64,000 nucleotides of DNA from JAJPKR01 sp050746125 (GTDB lineage: Bacteria; Acidobacteriota; Terriglobia; Terriglobales; SCQP01), in contig JBOGKX010000132.1 of the NCBI GenBank assembly GCA_050746125.1, positions 1 through 64,000 on the forward strand. The letters run 5' to 3'. Each line of letters opens with the position of its first letter. Positions within the stretch are counted from its first letter, which is position 1. The notes under the pieces are model-generated. The model searched no databases and had not been told where the DNA came from. It was given only the letters and a program-made list of their open reading frames with translations. This document shows positions 54,597 through 64,000 of this stretch, piece by piece. Made by a program: the position numbers and the translations under genes.

Positions 54597-55562
54597 CTAG
54601 CCGCGCCCGTCCGCGCCCCGTTCCCAAACGTAGGCGTCGAACTGCCGCAGCACGGTAAAGCCGAGCTTGCGGTAAAGCTCGAGCGCGCCTTGGTTCGCCT
54701 CGGTTACCGTCAGCGTGATGGCCGCGAAGCCGCGCTGGCGCAGGTTGGAACGCACCGCATCGAAAAGCTGGCGGCCCAGCCCGCGCCCCCGCCAGCGCGG
54801 CGCGACGCAGACCTGAGTAACGTGCGCCACGTCCTGCCGCACCCGCGAAACCAATACCAATCCTGCCAACCCACCGCCCGCCGCATCGTCGGCCACCGCC
54901 GACGCCGCTTCGTCGAAGATGCCGCAGCCGGGATAGCGCACGACGTTTTGCAGAAAGCGCAGGGATCCGCCGAAGGTGCGGTATTGATCGTTGATCAAGC
55001 TATCCACGTGCCGCGCGTAGGACTCTTGAATCAGCGTCGCCGCGCTCTCGAAGGTCGTGCCCGCCCAGGGGCGCATCGGCCAGCGCGGCGGCGGCGCTGC
55101 CTGGCCCGTCGCCAAATCGAGGTGCAGAAAAAGACGGCGATAGGCGCGAAAGTGCTGGCTGGCGAAAGTCGGCGCCAGCTCCTCCGGTTGAAATGCCATC
55201 AGTTGCGCCTCGATGCGGTGCAAGCCGGGCGTCGCCGTCAGCGTCTCGATCATGTGCTCGAGGATGCGCCGCTCCTCGGCCCGCTGCCCGCTGCGGAAAC
55301 TGGGCCCGACGAAGAGGTCGCCGATCAAGCCTTTGTGCGTTTCATATACGAAAAAGCCATAGCCGCGCGGCCGCGGCCGCTGCAGCGTGCCGTCGGCCAG
55401 CACGTAGCCGGGCAGGATGCGGGCGCCGATATACTGGCGGATCAAATCCAGCGATCCCGCATAGTCCCAGAGCAGATCGCGCCGCCATTCCTCGCACTCG
55501 GCGGCCAGCAGCGACTCCAGTTGCCCCGGCCTAAACTGCCGCAGGTCGAGAATTTCCGCCAT
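54597..55562 (-). CDS. GNAT-type N-acetyltransferase
   Basis: A 321-residue two-part protein. The N-terminal 170 residues are a divergent acetyltransferase-like half (GYVLADGTLQRPRPRGYGFFV, TPGLHRIEAQLMAFQ), and the C-terminal half has the acetyl-CoA motif VTQVCVAPRWRGRGLGRQL and NQGALELYRKLGFTVL. Tandem GNAT layouts like this are found in several bacterial families of unknown substrate. It follows the second PLP enzyme by 52 bases on the same strand, with a GC-rich hairpin between them. Confidence 0.85.
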   Translation of the reverse strand: MAEILDLRQFRPGQLESLLAAECEEWRRDLLWDYAGSLDLIRQYIGARILPGYVLADGTLQRPRPRGYGFFVYETHKGLIGDLFVGPSFRSGQRAEERRILEHMIETLTATPGLHRIEAQLMAFQPEELAPTFASQHFRAYRRLFLHLDLATGQAAPPPRWPMRPWAGTTFESAATLIQESYARHVDSLINDQYRTFGGSLRFLQNVVRYPGCGIFDEAASAVADDAAGGGLAGLVLVSRVRQDVAHVTQVCVAPRWRGRGLGRQLFDAVRSNLRQRGFAAITLTVTEANQGALELYRKLGFTVLRQFDAYVWERGADGRG

Positions 55563-55580
55563 CCAGCCATCGTACCGTGG

Positions 55581-55600
55581 CCCCGCCGCCTCGGGCGGGG
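55581..55600. repeat. GC-rich inverted repeat
   Basis: CCCCGCC (55581-55587) and GGCGGGG (55594-55600) form a seven-base-pair hairpin between the GNAT gene and the PLP enzyme gene. No T-run follows, so a terminator is not indicated. Confidence 0.45.
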
Positions 55601-55614
55601 CGGCGGGCCGAAAG

Positions 55615-56811
55615 CTACGCCCGGGGCAGCGCTTGTTTCAGGTCGGCGAGCAAGTCGCCGGGGTCCTCCAAGCCGACGCTGAGCCGCACCAGGTTTTCGC
55701 GAATGCCGATGCGCTCGCGCTGCGCCGGCGAGAGGTCGCGGTGCGAGGCCATGACCGGATAGAGCAGCAGCGACTGCACGTCGCCCAGGCTGGTCCCGCA
55801 CAGGCATAAGCGCAGGCGATTCATGAAGGCGAGAATGTCGGCGCGCCGCGCGCCGCGAATCTCGAACGCCAGCACCCCGCCGAAAAGACCCCCGAATTGC
55901 GCCGCCGCCACGGCGTGATCGGCGTGCGCCGCCAGCCCGGGATAGTGCACGCGCTCGATCTGCGGCCAGCTCTCGAGCGCCCGCGCCATATGCAGCGCCG
56001 ACTCGCACTGCCGCCGCACCCGCAACGGCAGCGTCTTGATGCCGCGCAGCGTCAGCCAGGCCTCGAACGGCCCCAGCACGCCGCCCGCCAGCTTGCGCAA
56101 GCCGTAGAGCGCCGGCGCTTCCTCCGCCGCCGCCGTCACTACCCCGCCCATCGCGTCGCCGTGCCCGGCGATGAATTTCGTCGTGCTATGCACCGAATAG
56201 TCGGCGCCCAACGCCAGCGGCCGGCATAGGATCGGGCTCGCGAACGTGGTGTCCACCATCAGCTTCGCGCCCGTGGCGCGCGCCGCCGCCGCCGTCGCCC
56301 GCAGATCGACCACCCGCAGCAGCGGGTTCGATATGGCCTCCACGATCACTAGCCGCGGCTGCCGCGCCAGCGCCGCCTCCCACTCCGGCGCCGCCGAGGG
56401 CCGCGCCAGCAGCAACTCCAGCCCCAGCGGCGCCAACACGTTCATCAGCAGCGACACGGTCGAGCCGTACACCTCACTCGAGCACAGCACCCGGTCGCCT
56501 TGCCGCAGTCCGGCCGCCAAAATGGCGGCATGAATCGCCGCCATTCCCGAGCCGTAAGCGAAGCAGGCCGCTTCGCCGCTGCCGCTCCCCACCGTCTCCA
56601 GCGCCAGCATCGCCCGCTCCAGCGCCGCCACCGTCGGGTTGGCGTAGCGGGTGTACATGTAGCCCGTCTCTTCGCCGCCGGCGATGCGGTCCGTGCGCTC
56701 GACCTGCTCGTACAAAAAAGTGGTGCTGTTGTGGATCGGCGTGCTGACGGGCACGAATTCGCCCGCCTTTTCCCGCTCCCCCGCGTGCACCGCCAGAGTG
56801 GTGATGTCCAT
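55615..56811 (-). CDS. Cystathionine gamma-lyase/synthase-type PLP enzyme
   Basis: A 398-residue paralogue of the enzyme at 43.6 kb (Cys/Met-metabolism family). Key blocks are LAVHAGEREKAGEFVPVS, YTRYANPTVAALERAMLAL, ACFAYGSGMAAIHAAIL, LMVDTTFASPILCRPLALGA, and the PLP lysine in HSTTKFIAGHGDAMGG. The C-terminus (RIGIRENLVRLSVGLEDPGDL) is that of the family. Which of synthase, lyase or sulfhydrylase it is cannot be decided. It lies nine bases downstream of the inositol-phosphate synthase gene, same strand. Confidence 0.88.
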   Translation of the reverse strand: MDITTLAVHAGEREKAGEFVPVSTPIHNSTTFLYEQVERTDRIAGGEETGYMYTRYANPTVAALERAMLALETVGSGSGEAACFAYGSGMAAIHAAILAAGLRQGDRVLCSSEVYGSTVSLLMNVLAPLGLELLLARPSAAPEWEAALARQPRLVIVEAISNPLLRVVDLRATAAAARATGAKLMVDTTFASPILCRPLALGADYSVHSTTKFIAGHGDAMGGVVTAAAEEAPALYGLRKLAGGVLGPFEAWLTLRGIKTLPLRVRRQCESALHMARALESWPQIERVHYPGLAAHADHAVAAAQFGGLFGGVLAFEIRGARRADILAFMNRLRLCLCGTSLGDVQSLLLYPVMASHRDLSPAQRERIGIRENLVRLSVGLEDPGDLLADLKQALPRA

Positions 56812-56820
56812 GCCCGCCCC

Positions 56821-58146
<1,326 letters not shown>

Positions 58147-58166
58147 ATTTGTGGTCCTCCCTGACT

Positions 58167-58194
58167 AGGGTACAGGGTACGGAAAGCCGGGTAC
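58167..58194 (+). repeat. Intergenic heptanucleotide repeat array
   Basis: Four units in 7-base register: AGGGTAC, AGGGTAC, GGAAAGC, CGGGTAC, in the 127-base gap between ino1 and korB. The consensus is close to the GGGCACC array at 15113-15140. The gap (58147-58273) has no other supported feature. Confidence 0.55.
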
Positions 58195-58273
58195 AGCCGT
58201 TAACGTAGGCGTGGCGCTCGATCTCGGCCCGTCTGATGCGCTCTCGCTGACTCGTGGGCTGCCGCCGCGCGCC

Positions 58274-59311
58274 CTATCGCAGGGCTTCAAGGATTTCGTC
58301 CAGAGCGGCGCGCGGCGGGCGCACGCGTTCGGCGGGCAGCGTGGCCAGTGGCTCGGGAACTAGGTTCAATAGGGCCGTGAAGTCCGGCTTTTGCGTGTCC
58401 AGGTAGAACAAGCCGGTCAGCACCTCCGCCCCGCCATGCGCCCCCGCCAGCAATCGCAGCGCCGCCGTGCGGTCGGTCGGATCGTGCTCCCGCCCCAGCT
58501 TGCGCAGCCGCAGGCGCGAGCCGTCGTGCAGGGTAACCTCGGCCGCCGAGCCGGCTTCGTACTCGACCGCGATGTCGTCGAAGTAGGGAATGAAGTCCAC
58601 TTCCTGGATCGCTTCTTCGTGCTGCTTCACGTACTGATAGCTCTTCGTCGAGCCCTCGTGATCGTTGAACGTGACGCAAGGCGAGATCACGTCCAACACC
58701 ACCGTCCCCCGGTGCGCCAGTCCCGCCTTCAACAACTGCGTCAATTGCCGCTTGTCGCCGGAAAACGACCGCGCCACGAAGGTTGCGCCGCCCTCGATCG
58801 CCAGCCCGCATAGGTCGAGCGGCGGCAGCTCGTTCACCACCCCCGTCTTCAGCTTGGCGCCGGAGTCGGCGGTGGCGGAAAACTGACCCTTGGTCAGTCC
58901 ATAGACGCCGTTGTCCTCGATGATATAAACCAGCGGCAGGTTGCGCCGCATCAGGTGCAGAAACTGCCCGATGCCGATCGAAGCCGTATCGCCGTCGCCG
59001 CTGACCGCGATCGCTTGCAGCGTCTGGTTGGCCAGCAGCGCTCCCGTAGCCACGCTGGGCATCCGCCCGTGGACGGCGTTGAAGCCGAAGGCCTGTCCCA
59101 AAAAGTAAGCCGGGCTCTTGCTGGAGCAGCCGATGCCGCTCAATTTCACGACCCGCCGCGGCGGAATGCCCAGTTCGTAGCAGGCGTCGATGATGCGCTC
59201 GCTGATGGCGTTGTGTCCGCAGCCCGCGCACAGCGTGGTCTTGGCGCCGCGATAATCGGTCAGCGCCAAGCCGGCGCGGTTCAGCTTCGGCGACGTCGGG
59301 GTGGTGCTCAT
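58274..59311 (-). CDS. korB: 2-oxoacid:ferredoxin oxidoreductase beta subunit
   Basis: A 345-residue thiamine-diphosphate subunit. LCAGCGHNAISERIIDACYEL holds the cluster/TPP region, GDGDTASIGIGQFLHLMRR is the TPP-binding GDG motif, and IEDNGVYGLTKGQFSAT the conserved pocket. Together with the alpha subunit it interconverts 2-oxoglutarate (or another 2-oxoacid) and succinyl-CoA with ferredoxin. The gene overlaps korA by four bases. The substrate could also be a branched-chain or aryl 2-oxoacid. Confidence 0.93.
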   Translation of the reverse strand: MSTTPTSPKLNRAGLALTDYRGAKTTLCAGCGHNAISERIIDACYELGIPPRRVVKLSGIGCSSKSPAYFLGQAFGFNAVHGRMPSVATGALLANQTLQAIAVSGDGDTASIGIGQFLHLMRRNLPLVYIIEDNGVYGLTKGQFSATADSGAKLKTGVVNELPPLDLCGLAIEGGATFVARSFSGDKRQLTQLLKAGLAHRGTVVLDVISPCVTFNDHEGSTKSYQYVKQHEEAIQEVDFIPYFDDIAVEYEAGSAAEVTLHDGSRLRLRKLGREHDPTDRTAALRLLAGAHGGAEVLTGLFYLDTQKPDFTALLNLVPEPLATLPAERVRPPRAALDEILEALR

Positions 59312-61149
59312 GCCTCCGCCTCCTGGCGCTCGATCTCGTCGCTGACCGAGCGGGCGTCGATCGGCAGGCCGTTGAAGTGCCGCACCAGCCGCAGCCGCGC
59401 CGCCAGCTCCGGTCCTAAATCGAGCCGCAGCCGGTCGAACATCTGTCCGTCGCGATTCTGCTCGACTACGTAGACCCGCTCATGCGCCCCGACGAACTCG
59501 CTCACCGCGCTGCTGAGCGGCAGGGCGCGCACCCGCAGGTAGCCGGCCTCGATGCCTTGCTCCCGCCGCAGTTGCTCCAGCGTCTCGGGAATCGCCCAAT
59601 GGCTCGACCCGTAAGCGATGAGGCCTACCGCGCCCGCGCCCGCGCATTCCACGATCGGCGCCGGCACCCGCCCCCGCGCGGTCTCGTATTTGCGCCGCAG
59701 CCGCTCCATGTTGGCCACGTAATCACCCGGCCGCTCGCTGTATTGCGCCCGGTCGTTGTGGCCGCTGCCGCGTGTGAAATAGGCGGCGCGGGGATGATCC
59801 GTGCCCGGCAGCGTGCGGTAGGCGATGCCGTCGCCATCCACGTCGCGGTAGCGCGCGAACTCGCCCGCTGCCTCCAGGTCCGCCGCCGTCAGCACCTTGC
59901 CGCGCCGCGGCGGCGCGCTGGGATATGGCAGCGGCTCCGCCATCCAGTGATTCATCGCCAAATCCAGGTCGCTCAGCACGAAGACCGGCGTCTGAAACTC
60001 TTCCGCCAAATCGAAGGCCTCGAGCGCCATCGCGTAGCATTCCTCGGCCGTCGCCGGCAGCAGCACGATGTGCTGCGTGTCGCCATGTCCCAGCGTCGCC
60101 ACGAAGCCCAAGTCCCCTTGCGCCGTTCGCGTCGGCATGCCGGTCGAGGGCCCCACGCGCTGAATGTCGAAAAAAACTCCCGGTATCTCCGCGTAATAGC
60201 CCAAGCCGATGAACTCCGACATCAGGCTGATCCCCGGCCCCGAGGTCGAGGTCATGGACCGCGCCCCCATCCAGCCGGCGCCCAGCACCAGCCCGGCCGC
60301 CGCCAGCTCGTCTTCGGCCTGCACCACCGCGAACGTCGCCTTCCCGGTCTCTTGGTCGATGCGATAGGCGCGCAGATAGTCGATCAGGAATTCGCAGAGC
60401 GAACTCGACGGCGTGATCGGGTACCACCCCACCACCGTGACGCCCGCGAACAAGCAGCCCAGCGCCGCCGCCGCATTGCCCTCGATGACGATCTTGCCCT
60501 CGTTCTCCCGCAACGGCTCCAGCCAGCAGCGGTCGCGTTTCTCCAGGTGCTCGCGGGCGAAGGCCAGGCCGGCTTCGACCGCCTTCCAGTTCAACTCCGC
60601 CGCGCGCGGCTTTTTCTTGAAGTGCTTGCGCAACGCCTGCTCGAGCCGTCCCAGATCGAGGTGCAGCAGGTGCGCCAGCACCCCGTCGTAAATCATGTTG
60701 CGCACCAGCTTGCGCAGCTTCGCCTCGACCGCGACGCTCGCCACCAGCTTGTCGAATGGCACCGGGTAAAAAATCAAATCCGAGCGCAGCGCCTTCAGGT
60801 TCAGCGGCTCGTCATAGACCACCGCCGCCCCAGCCGCCAGCCCCATCACGTCCTCGCGCGCCGTCTCCGGGTTCATCGCCACCAAAAAGTCGACTTCCTT
60901 TTTGCGCGCCAGGTGGTGATGTTTGCTGGCGCGGATCGTGTACCAGGTGGGCAGGCCGGCGATGTTCGAGGGAAATAGGTTCTTGCCCGAGACGGGTATG
61001 CCCATCAGGAAGATGGTGCGCAGCAGCACCAGATTCGACGATTGGCTCCCCGAGCCGTTTACCGTCGCCACCTGTATGCTGAAATCGTTGATGAGCCGGT
61101 CGGATGCGGGCGCGAGCGCGCCCTCGAGTTCCAGGTCCGCGGTTGCCAA
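59308..61149 (-). CDS. korA: 2-oxoacid:ferredoxin oxidoreductase alpha subunit (gamma-alpha fusion)
   Basis: A 613-residue fusion. The first 200 residues form the gamma domain (FSIQVATVNGSGSQSSNLVLLR), and the rest is the PYR-type alpha domain (GNAAAALGCLFAGVTVVGWYPITPSSSL, split; EDELAAAGLVLGAGWMGARSMTSTSGPG, split; DLDLAMNHWMAEPL). It partners korB, which overlaps by four bases. A TTG start at 61149 is used; GGGAG is about a dozen bases upstream, and a TATAAT box lies at 61180-61175. In anaerobes this enzyme works in reductive TCA or amino-acid use. Confidence 0.92.
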   Translation of the reverse strand: MATADLELEGALAPASDRLINDFSIQVATVNGSGSQSSNLVLLRTIFLMGIPVSGKNLFPSNIAGLPTWYTIRASKHHHLARKKEVDFLVAMNPETAREDVMGLAAGAAVVYDEPLNLKALRSDLIFYPVPFDKLVASVAVEAKLRKLVRNMIYDGVLAHLLHLDLGRLEQALRKHFKKKPRAAELNWKAVEAGLAFAREHLEKRDRCWLEPLRENEGKIVIEGNAAAALGCLFAGVTVVGWYPITPSSSLCEFLIDYLRAYRIDQETGKATFAVVQAEDELAAAGLVLGAGWMGARSMTSTSGPGISLMSEFIGLGYYAEIPGVFFDIQRVGPSTGMPTRTAQGDLGFVATLGHGDTQHIVLLPATAEECYAMALEAFDLAEEFQTPVFVLSDLDLAMNHWMAEPLPYPSAPPRRGKVLTAADLEAAGEFARYRDVDGDGIAYRTLPGTDHPRAAYFTRGSGHNDRAQYSERPGDYVANMERLRRKYETARGRVPAPIVECAGAGAVGLIAYGSSHWAIPETLEQLRREQGIEAGYLRVRALPLSSAVSEFVGAHERVYVVEQNRDGQMFDRLRLDLGPELAARLRLVRHFNGLPIDARSVSDEIERQEAEA

Positions 61150-61174
61150 TTTGCTTTAAACTCCCAAAGCTCCA

Positions 61175-61180
61175 ATTATA
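61175..61180 (-). promoter_or_regulatory. -10 element for korAB
   Basis: TATAAT on the minus strand, about 25 bases before the korA TTG. No -35 is visible. The region 61150-61344 also holds the hairpin at 61277-61320; nothing else there is recognisable. Confidence 0.4.
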
Positions 61181-61276
61181 CGGACCGGCGCACGCCCCCC
61201 GCCGAGAGGGATCATCCGCCTTTTTTCTATCCGCGGTATTGAAAAAGCAGATGATGGCCCGGGCCTGACACTGAAT

Positions 61277-61320
61277 GGCCCCAGCCCGGCAGGCAACGGT
61301 CGCGTTGCCCAGCCGGGGCC
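61277..61320. repeat. Long stem-loop between methyltransferase and korA
   Basis: GGCAACG (61292-61298) and CGTTGCC (61303-61309) make a perfect seven-base-pair stem with a GTCG loop, extended outward by GGCCCC (61277-61282) and GGGGCC (61315-61320) with an internal bulge. It could be the 3' end of the methyltransferase transcript (leftward) or a REP-like element. Confidence 0.5.
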
Positions 61321-61344
61321 TCGCATATCCGGGTGGGTAGGAAG

Positions 61345-62166
61345 CTACGCGGAGCCTTGTGCCGCCGCCGGCCGGCCTTTCCAAGCGCGTACCACCAAGC
61401 GACGGCCCAGCGCCGGGCCCGCCAGCGGCCGGGCGGCAAAGCGCGGCCCGCCCAGCGCCATACAGCGCTGCAAGGCGCTCCACCAGGCGTGAACACTCAA
61501 ACGCGCCGAAACCGGCAGCTGGCTCTGGCGGAAGGCCCAAGTCTGATCGTAAAGCCGAGCGTCCCCGGTCGGGCGGCGGCGCGCACGCCGCAGCAGCGCC
61601 AGCGGCGCTTCATGACCCATGGCATAGACCGCCCGCGCCCAGCTGCGCATGTTGACCTCGAAAATTTCCTCCCGCGCGAATCCCGCCACGTGCAACAGCG
61701 CCGCCAAATCTTCGCCGCGCTCGAACCAGCACAGGTGGCCGATTTGTGGCGTGGCCTGGTTCGGGTAGGTCAAAAATAGCTCGCCGCCTGGCCGCAGAAG
61801 TTCCGCCATGCGCCGCAGGCACAACTCCGGAGCCGCGACGTACTGAAACATATCGAGTCCGAACGCCATGTCGAAGCGGCCGACTAGTTCGGGCGGCACC
61901 ACGCCGTCTTGGCTCCCCAGGTCGGTGTGCCACGTTTTCACGCCCGCCGCCGCGAAGCGGCGCGCTAAGGCGGCCAGCGGCACGGCCGCCGCTTCCGCCA
62001 GGGTCAGTTCCGTTCGCCCCGCCAGACAGTGCGCGGCAAAACCGGCTCCGGGGCCGGCCTCGAAAATGCGCGCGCGGGACGTCGGCTCGCCGATGAGCGC
62101 GTCCACACCGGAGTACTGGAATAGAATTTCCTCGCGCAGCGGATAGTCGTGCAGCGGCGCAGACAA
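61345..62166 (-). CDS. SAM-dependent methyltransferase
   Basis: About 273 residues with class I methyltransferase features: the SAM loop IFEAGPGAGFAAHCLAG, the acidic second strand LTLAEAAAVPLAALAR, and VVPPELVGRFDMAFGLDMFQ around the active site, then LLRPGGELFLTYPNQA. A C-terminal tail (residues about 190-273) is arginine-rich (LLRRARRRPTGDARLYD). The start is not clear; TTG 62166 is taken (an alternative is TTG 62253). The substrate is unknown. It is downstream of a second methyltransferase and thiC. Confidence 0.7.
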   Translation of the reverse strand: MSAPLHDYPLREEILFQYSGVDALIGEPTSRARIFEAGPGAGFAAHCLAGRTELTLAEAAAVPLAALARRFAAAGVKTWHTDLGSQDGVVPPELVGRFDMAFGLDMFQYVAAPELCLRRMAELLRPGGELFLTYPNQATPQIGHLCWFERGEDLAALLHVAGFAREEIFEVNMRSWARAVYAMGHEAPLALLRRARRRPTGDARLYDQTWAFRQSQLPVSARLSVHAWWSALQRCMALGGPRFAARPLAGPALGRRLVVRAWKGRPAAAQGSA

Positions 62167-62263
62167 CTGCCCGGGCGAGCGCCGCTTGCGACGCGCGGCA
62201 AGCCCCCACGAATGAAGGAGTTGCTGGCCGCGCCGTGGCGCGGTGCGAAGCAAGCTTGCGCAT

Positions 62264-62284
62264 CGGCAAGAACCATTCTTGCCG
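62264..62284. repeat. Perfect 9-bp hairpin between the two methyltransferases
   Basis: CGGCAAGAA (62264-62272) and TTCTTGCCG (62276-62284) form a perfect stem with a three-base loop, in the gap between the stop at 62307 and the second methyltransferase. No T-run follows. It could stall or protect the transcript. Confidence 0.6.
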
Positions 62285-62306
62285 CCGCGCGCCCCGAGCG
62301 TTCGCT

Positions 62307-62993
62307 CTATTCCGCCGGCGGGCGATGATGTACGGCGGAGTCGGGCTTGCGGGCGGAGACCAGCAAGGCGCGATCGTGGGCGCTGGTCTCGGGCGGACAA
62401 CCGGCTTCGGGGTAGTACTGCTCGGTGCGCACTTCCAACCAGCCGCGGCTTTCGAGCAGAACGCGATATTCGCGCTCGCTGCGCACGTGCACCGGCACCT
62501 TCAGTTCCCGCACCCAGCGCTGGCACTCGGGGTTCTCGGCGAAGATGCACATCAGCAAATAGATCCGGCCCATCGGCGCGGTGACGCGCATGAGCTCGTC
62601 GAGCACCGCCTCTTGCCGCGGGTAGTAGTAGAACGACTCGACGCTGAGCACGCGGGTGAAGTAGTTGTCGTCCCAGGCGATCTTGTCGGCCGGACCCCAA
62701 AGGTAGCGGACGTTGTCGAAACCCTGCGCGCGGTGACGAGCGAGACGGATCATCTCGTCGGAGATGTCGAGGCCGATGATCTGAGCATGCGGGCCAAGCA
62801 GCTTCGCGAGCAAGCGGCAAGCCCAGCCGTCGCCGCAGCCCAGTTCCAGGACGCGCTCGTGGCCGCCGAGGTCCATGCGCCGAAACGTCTTTTCGGTGAT
62901 GCGGAAGTGATGCCGCTCCATCGCCTCCGCCCAGCCGTCCCGGGCCCAGCGGTTGAACTCCTCGCGCAGCAGTTCCTGGCCTTCGCTGGTCAC
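62307..62993 (-). CDS. SAM-dependent methyltransferase (thiC-linked)
   Basis: A 228-residue class I methyltransferase. The SAM loop is VLELGCGDGWACRLLAK, followed by IIGLDISDEMIRLAR and the post-motif VESFYYYPRQEAVLDELMR; the C-terminal domain has LKVPVHVRSEREYRVLLE and AHDRALLVSAR. GTG 62993 overlaps the thiC stop as GTGA, so it would be translated with thiC. It resembles ubiquinone/cobalamin-type C-methyltransferases, but no substrate can be named. A role in thiamine synthesis is not established. Confidence 0.83.
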   Translation of the reverse strand: MTSEGQELLREEFNRWARDGWAEAMERHHFRITEKTFRRMDLGGHERVLELGCGDGWACRLLAKLLGPHAQIIGLDISDEMIRLARHRAQGFDNVRYLWGPADKIAWDDNYFTRVLSVESFYYYPRQEAVLDELMRVTAPMGRIYLLMCIFAENPECQRWVRELKVPVHVRSEREYRVLLESRGWLEVRTEQYYPEAGCPPETSAHDRALLVSARKPDSAVHHRPPAE

Positions 62994-64000
62994 TGCTTTA
63001 GCGACTCGGCGGCTAGATATGCGTCCACTTTGGCGGAGATGTTCATCGAGCAGAACTTCGGGCCGCACATCGAACAGAAGCGCGCGTCCTTATAGCCCTC
63101 CTCCGGCAAGGTCTCGTCGTGCATGGCCCGTGCCGTCTCCGGATCGAGAGCCAATTCGAATTGCCGGTTCCAGTCGAAGCTATAGCGGGCGCGCGACAGC
63201 TCGTCGTCGCGGTCCCGGCTGCCGGGACGATGGCGGGCGACGTCGGCCGCGTGCGCCGCGATCTTATAGGCAATCAAGCCCTGCTTGACGTCCTCGGCGT
63301 TGGGCAGGCCCAAATGCTCCTTGGGCGTCACGTAGCAAAGCATCGAGGCGCCGTGCCACCCGATCATGGCCGCGCCAATGGCGCTCGTGATGTGGTCGTA
63401 GCCGGGCGCGAAATCCGTCACCAGCGGACCCAGCGTATAGAAGGGCGCGCCGTGGCAGAGCTCGACCTCCTTTTCCACTTGCAGCTGGATTTGATCCATT
63501 GGCACGTGCCCCGGGCCTTCGATCATCACTTGCACCTCGTGCTCCCAAGCCGTGCGCGTCAGCTCGCCCAGCGTCGCCAGCTCGGCGAATTGCGCCCGGT
63601 CGCTGGCGTCGTGCAGGCAGCCGGGCCGCAGGCTGTCGCCCAGGGAGAAAGAAACGTCGTACTTGCGAAAGATCTTGCAGATGTCGTCGAAATGCTCGTA
63701 CAGCGGGTTTTCGCCGTGGTTCTCGACCATCCACTGCGCCAGAATGCTGCCGCCCCGGCTGACGATGCCGGTGATGCGATGCTGCACCAGCGGCAAGTAG
63801 CGGCGCAGGATGCCGGCGTGAATCGTCATGTAATCCACGCCCTGCTCCGCCTGGCTCTCGATCGTCTCCAGCAGCACCGCGCGGTTGAGGTCGCGAATCT
63901 GCTTCACCTTGGTCAGCGCCTCGTAGATCGGCACCGTGCCGATCGGCACCGGCGAATGGCGCAAGATCTGCTCGCGGATGGCGGGAATGTCGCCGCCGGT
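62990..64000 (-). CDS. thiC: Phosphomethylpyrimidine synthase ThiC (partial, N-terminus off window)
   Basis: The last 336 residues of ThiC, which converts aminoimidazole ribotide to HMP phosphate for thiamine, using a radical-SAM reaction. The C-terminus carries the 4Fe-4S site CSMCGPKFCSM; IEGPGHVPMDQIQLQVEKE and TDFAPGYDHITSAIGAAMIG are conserved; YFCYVTPKEHLGLPNAEDV-like LCYVTPKEHLGLPN is also present. The gene enters from the right edge of the window. A thi-box upstream would lie outside. Its stop overlaps the next methyltransferase. Confidence 0.95.
   Translation of the reverse strand, partial: TGGDIPAIREQILRHSPVPIGTVPIYEALTKVKQIRDLNRAVLLETIESQAEQGVDYMTIHAGILRRYLPLVQHRITGIVSRGGSILAQWMVENHGENPLYEHFDDICKIFRKYDVSFSLGDSLRPGCLHDASDRAQFAELATLGELTRTAWEHEVQVMIEGPGHVPMDQIQLQVEKEVELCHGAPFYTLGPLVTDFAPGYDHITSAIGAAMIGWHGASMLCYVTPKEHLGLPNAEDVKQGLIAYKIAAHAADVARHRPGSRDRDDELSRARYSFDWNRQFELALDPETARAMHDETLPEEGYKDARFCSMCGPKFCSMNISAKVDAYLAAESLKQ

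Noticed and set aside
61345..62820. 491-residue single fusion of the methyltransferase region
   Set aside because: The N-terminal half of this frame overlaps the separate methyltransferase at 62307-62993 in another frame and is arginine-rich; only the C-terminal half is a protein.

Overview
This looks like a stretch of an Acidobacteriota chromosome. The evidence is the family mix: ADOP-type FtsX/MacB permeases, one of them translationally coupled to a PadR regulator; an OAR-like TonB-dependent receptor with an N-terminal carboxypeptidase-regulatory domain beside a huge Asp-box (BNR/VPS10-like) secreted protein; a slipin/NfeD pair; and an ECF sigma/zinc anti-sigma/B-box/DUF5668/DUF4097 cluster. 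Composition is uniformly very GC-rich, GTG and TTG starts are common, and stop/start overlaps (ATGA, GTGA, TTGA) are frequent. No phage genes, intact insertion sequences or CRISPR arrays were seen. The assignment is inference from gene content; no rRNA is present.

Layout. 1-7.6 kb: a leftward run from TonB-dependent receptor to Asp-box protein, DUF1697, quinone oxidoreductase and a partial epimerase. 7.7-15 kb: a small membrane protein, a secreted ComEC-like MBL hydrolase, and two convergent ADOP permeases; the first, with its PadR gene, is flanked by a 31-bp direct repeat. 15.2-20 kb: envelope operon cdsA-dxr-rseP behind a soluble MgtE-N/CBS protein. 20.2-26 kb: secA, a secreted HEAT-like protein and a secreted M28 peptidase. 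26-32 kb: pyrE and a penicillin-acylase-like enzyme leftward; ftsY-ribD-ribE rightward. 31.96-35.7 kb: a promoter/structured RNA/terminator unit, then an unknown gene, NfeD, slipin and a SPOR protein. 36.2-38 kb: queD-queE-queC for preQ0 (queuosine) synthesis. 38-43.4 kb: TPR protein, HExxH membrane protein, orphan HicB-like DUF1902 gene, tRNA-Ser(UGA), MFS exporter, thioredoxin-fold remnant and an outer-membrane protein. 43.6-48.8 kb: the sigma-factor envelope module plus a cystathionine-gamma-synthase-type enzyme. 48.9-53.4 kb: a flippase-like protein, lspA and ileS. 53.4-58.2 kb: tonB-like protein, GNAT, a second Cys/Met-metabolism PLP enzyme and myo-inositol-phosphate synthase. 58.3-64 kb: korAB, two SAM methyltransferases and thiC (partial).

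How genes work together. TonB (53.6 kb) could energise the receptor at 4.8 kb. lspA, rseP, secA, ftsY and cdsA serve protein export and lipid supply. The most notable candidate system is the ECF-led operon at 44.8-48.75 kb, in which three separate proteins carry the same LiaI/LiaF-like two-helix membrane module, behind a plausible self-regulated ECF promoter. The second is the structured RNA at 32.0 kb, which may be a free small RNA or a terminating leader for the unknown/NfeD/slipin genes.
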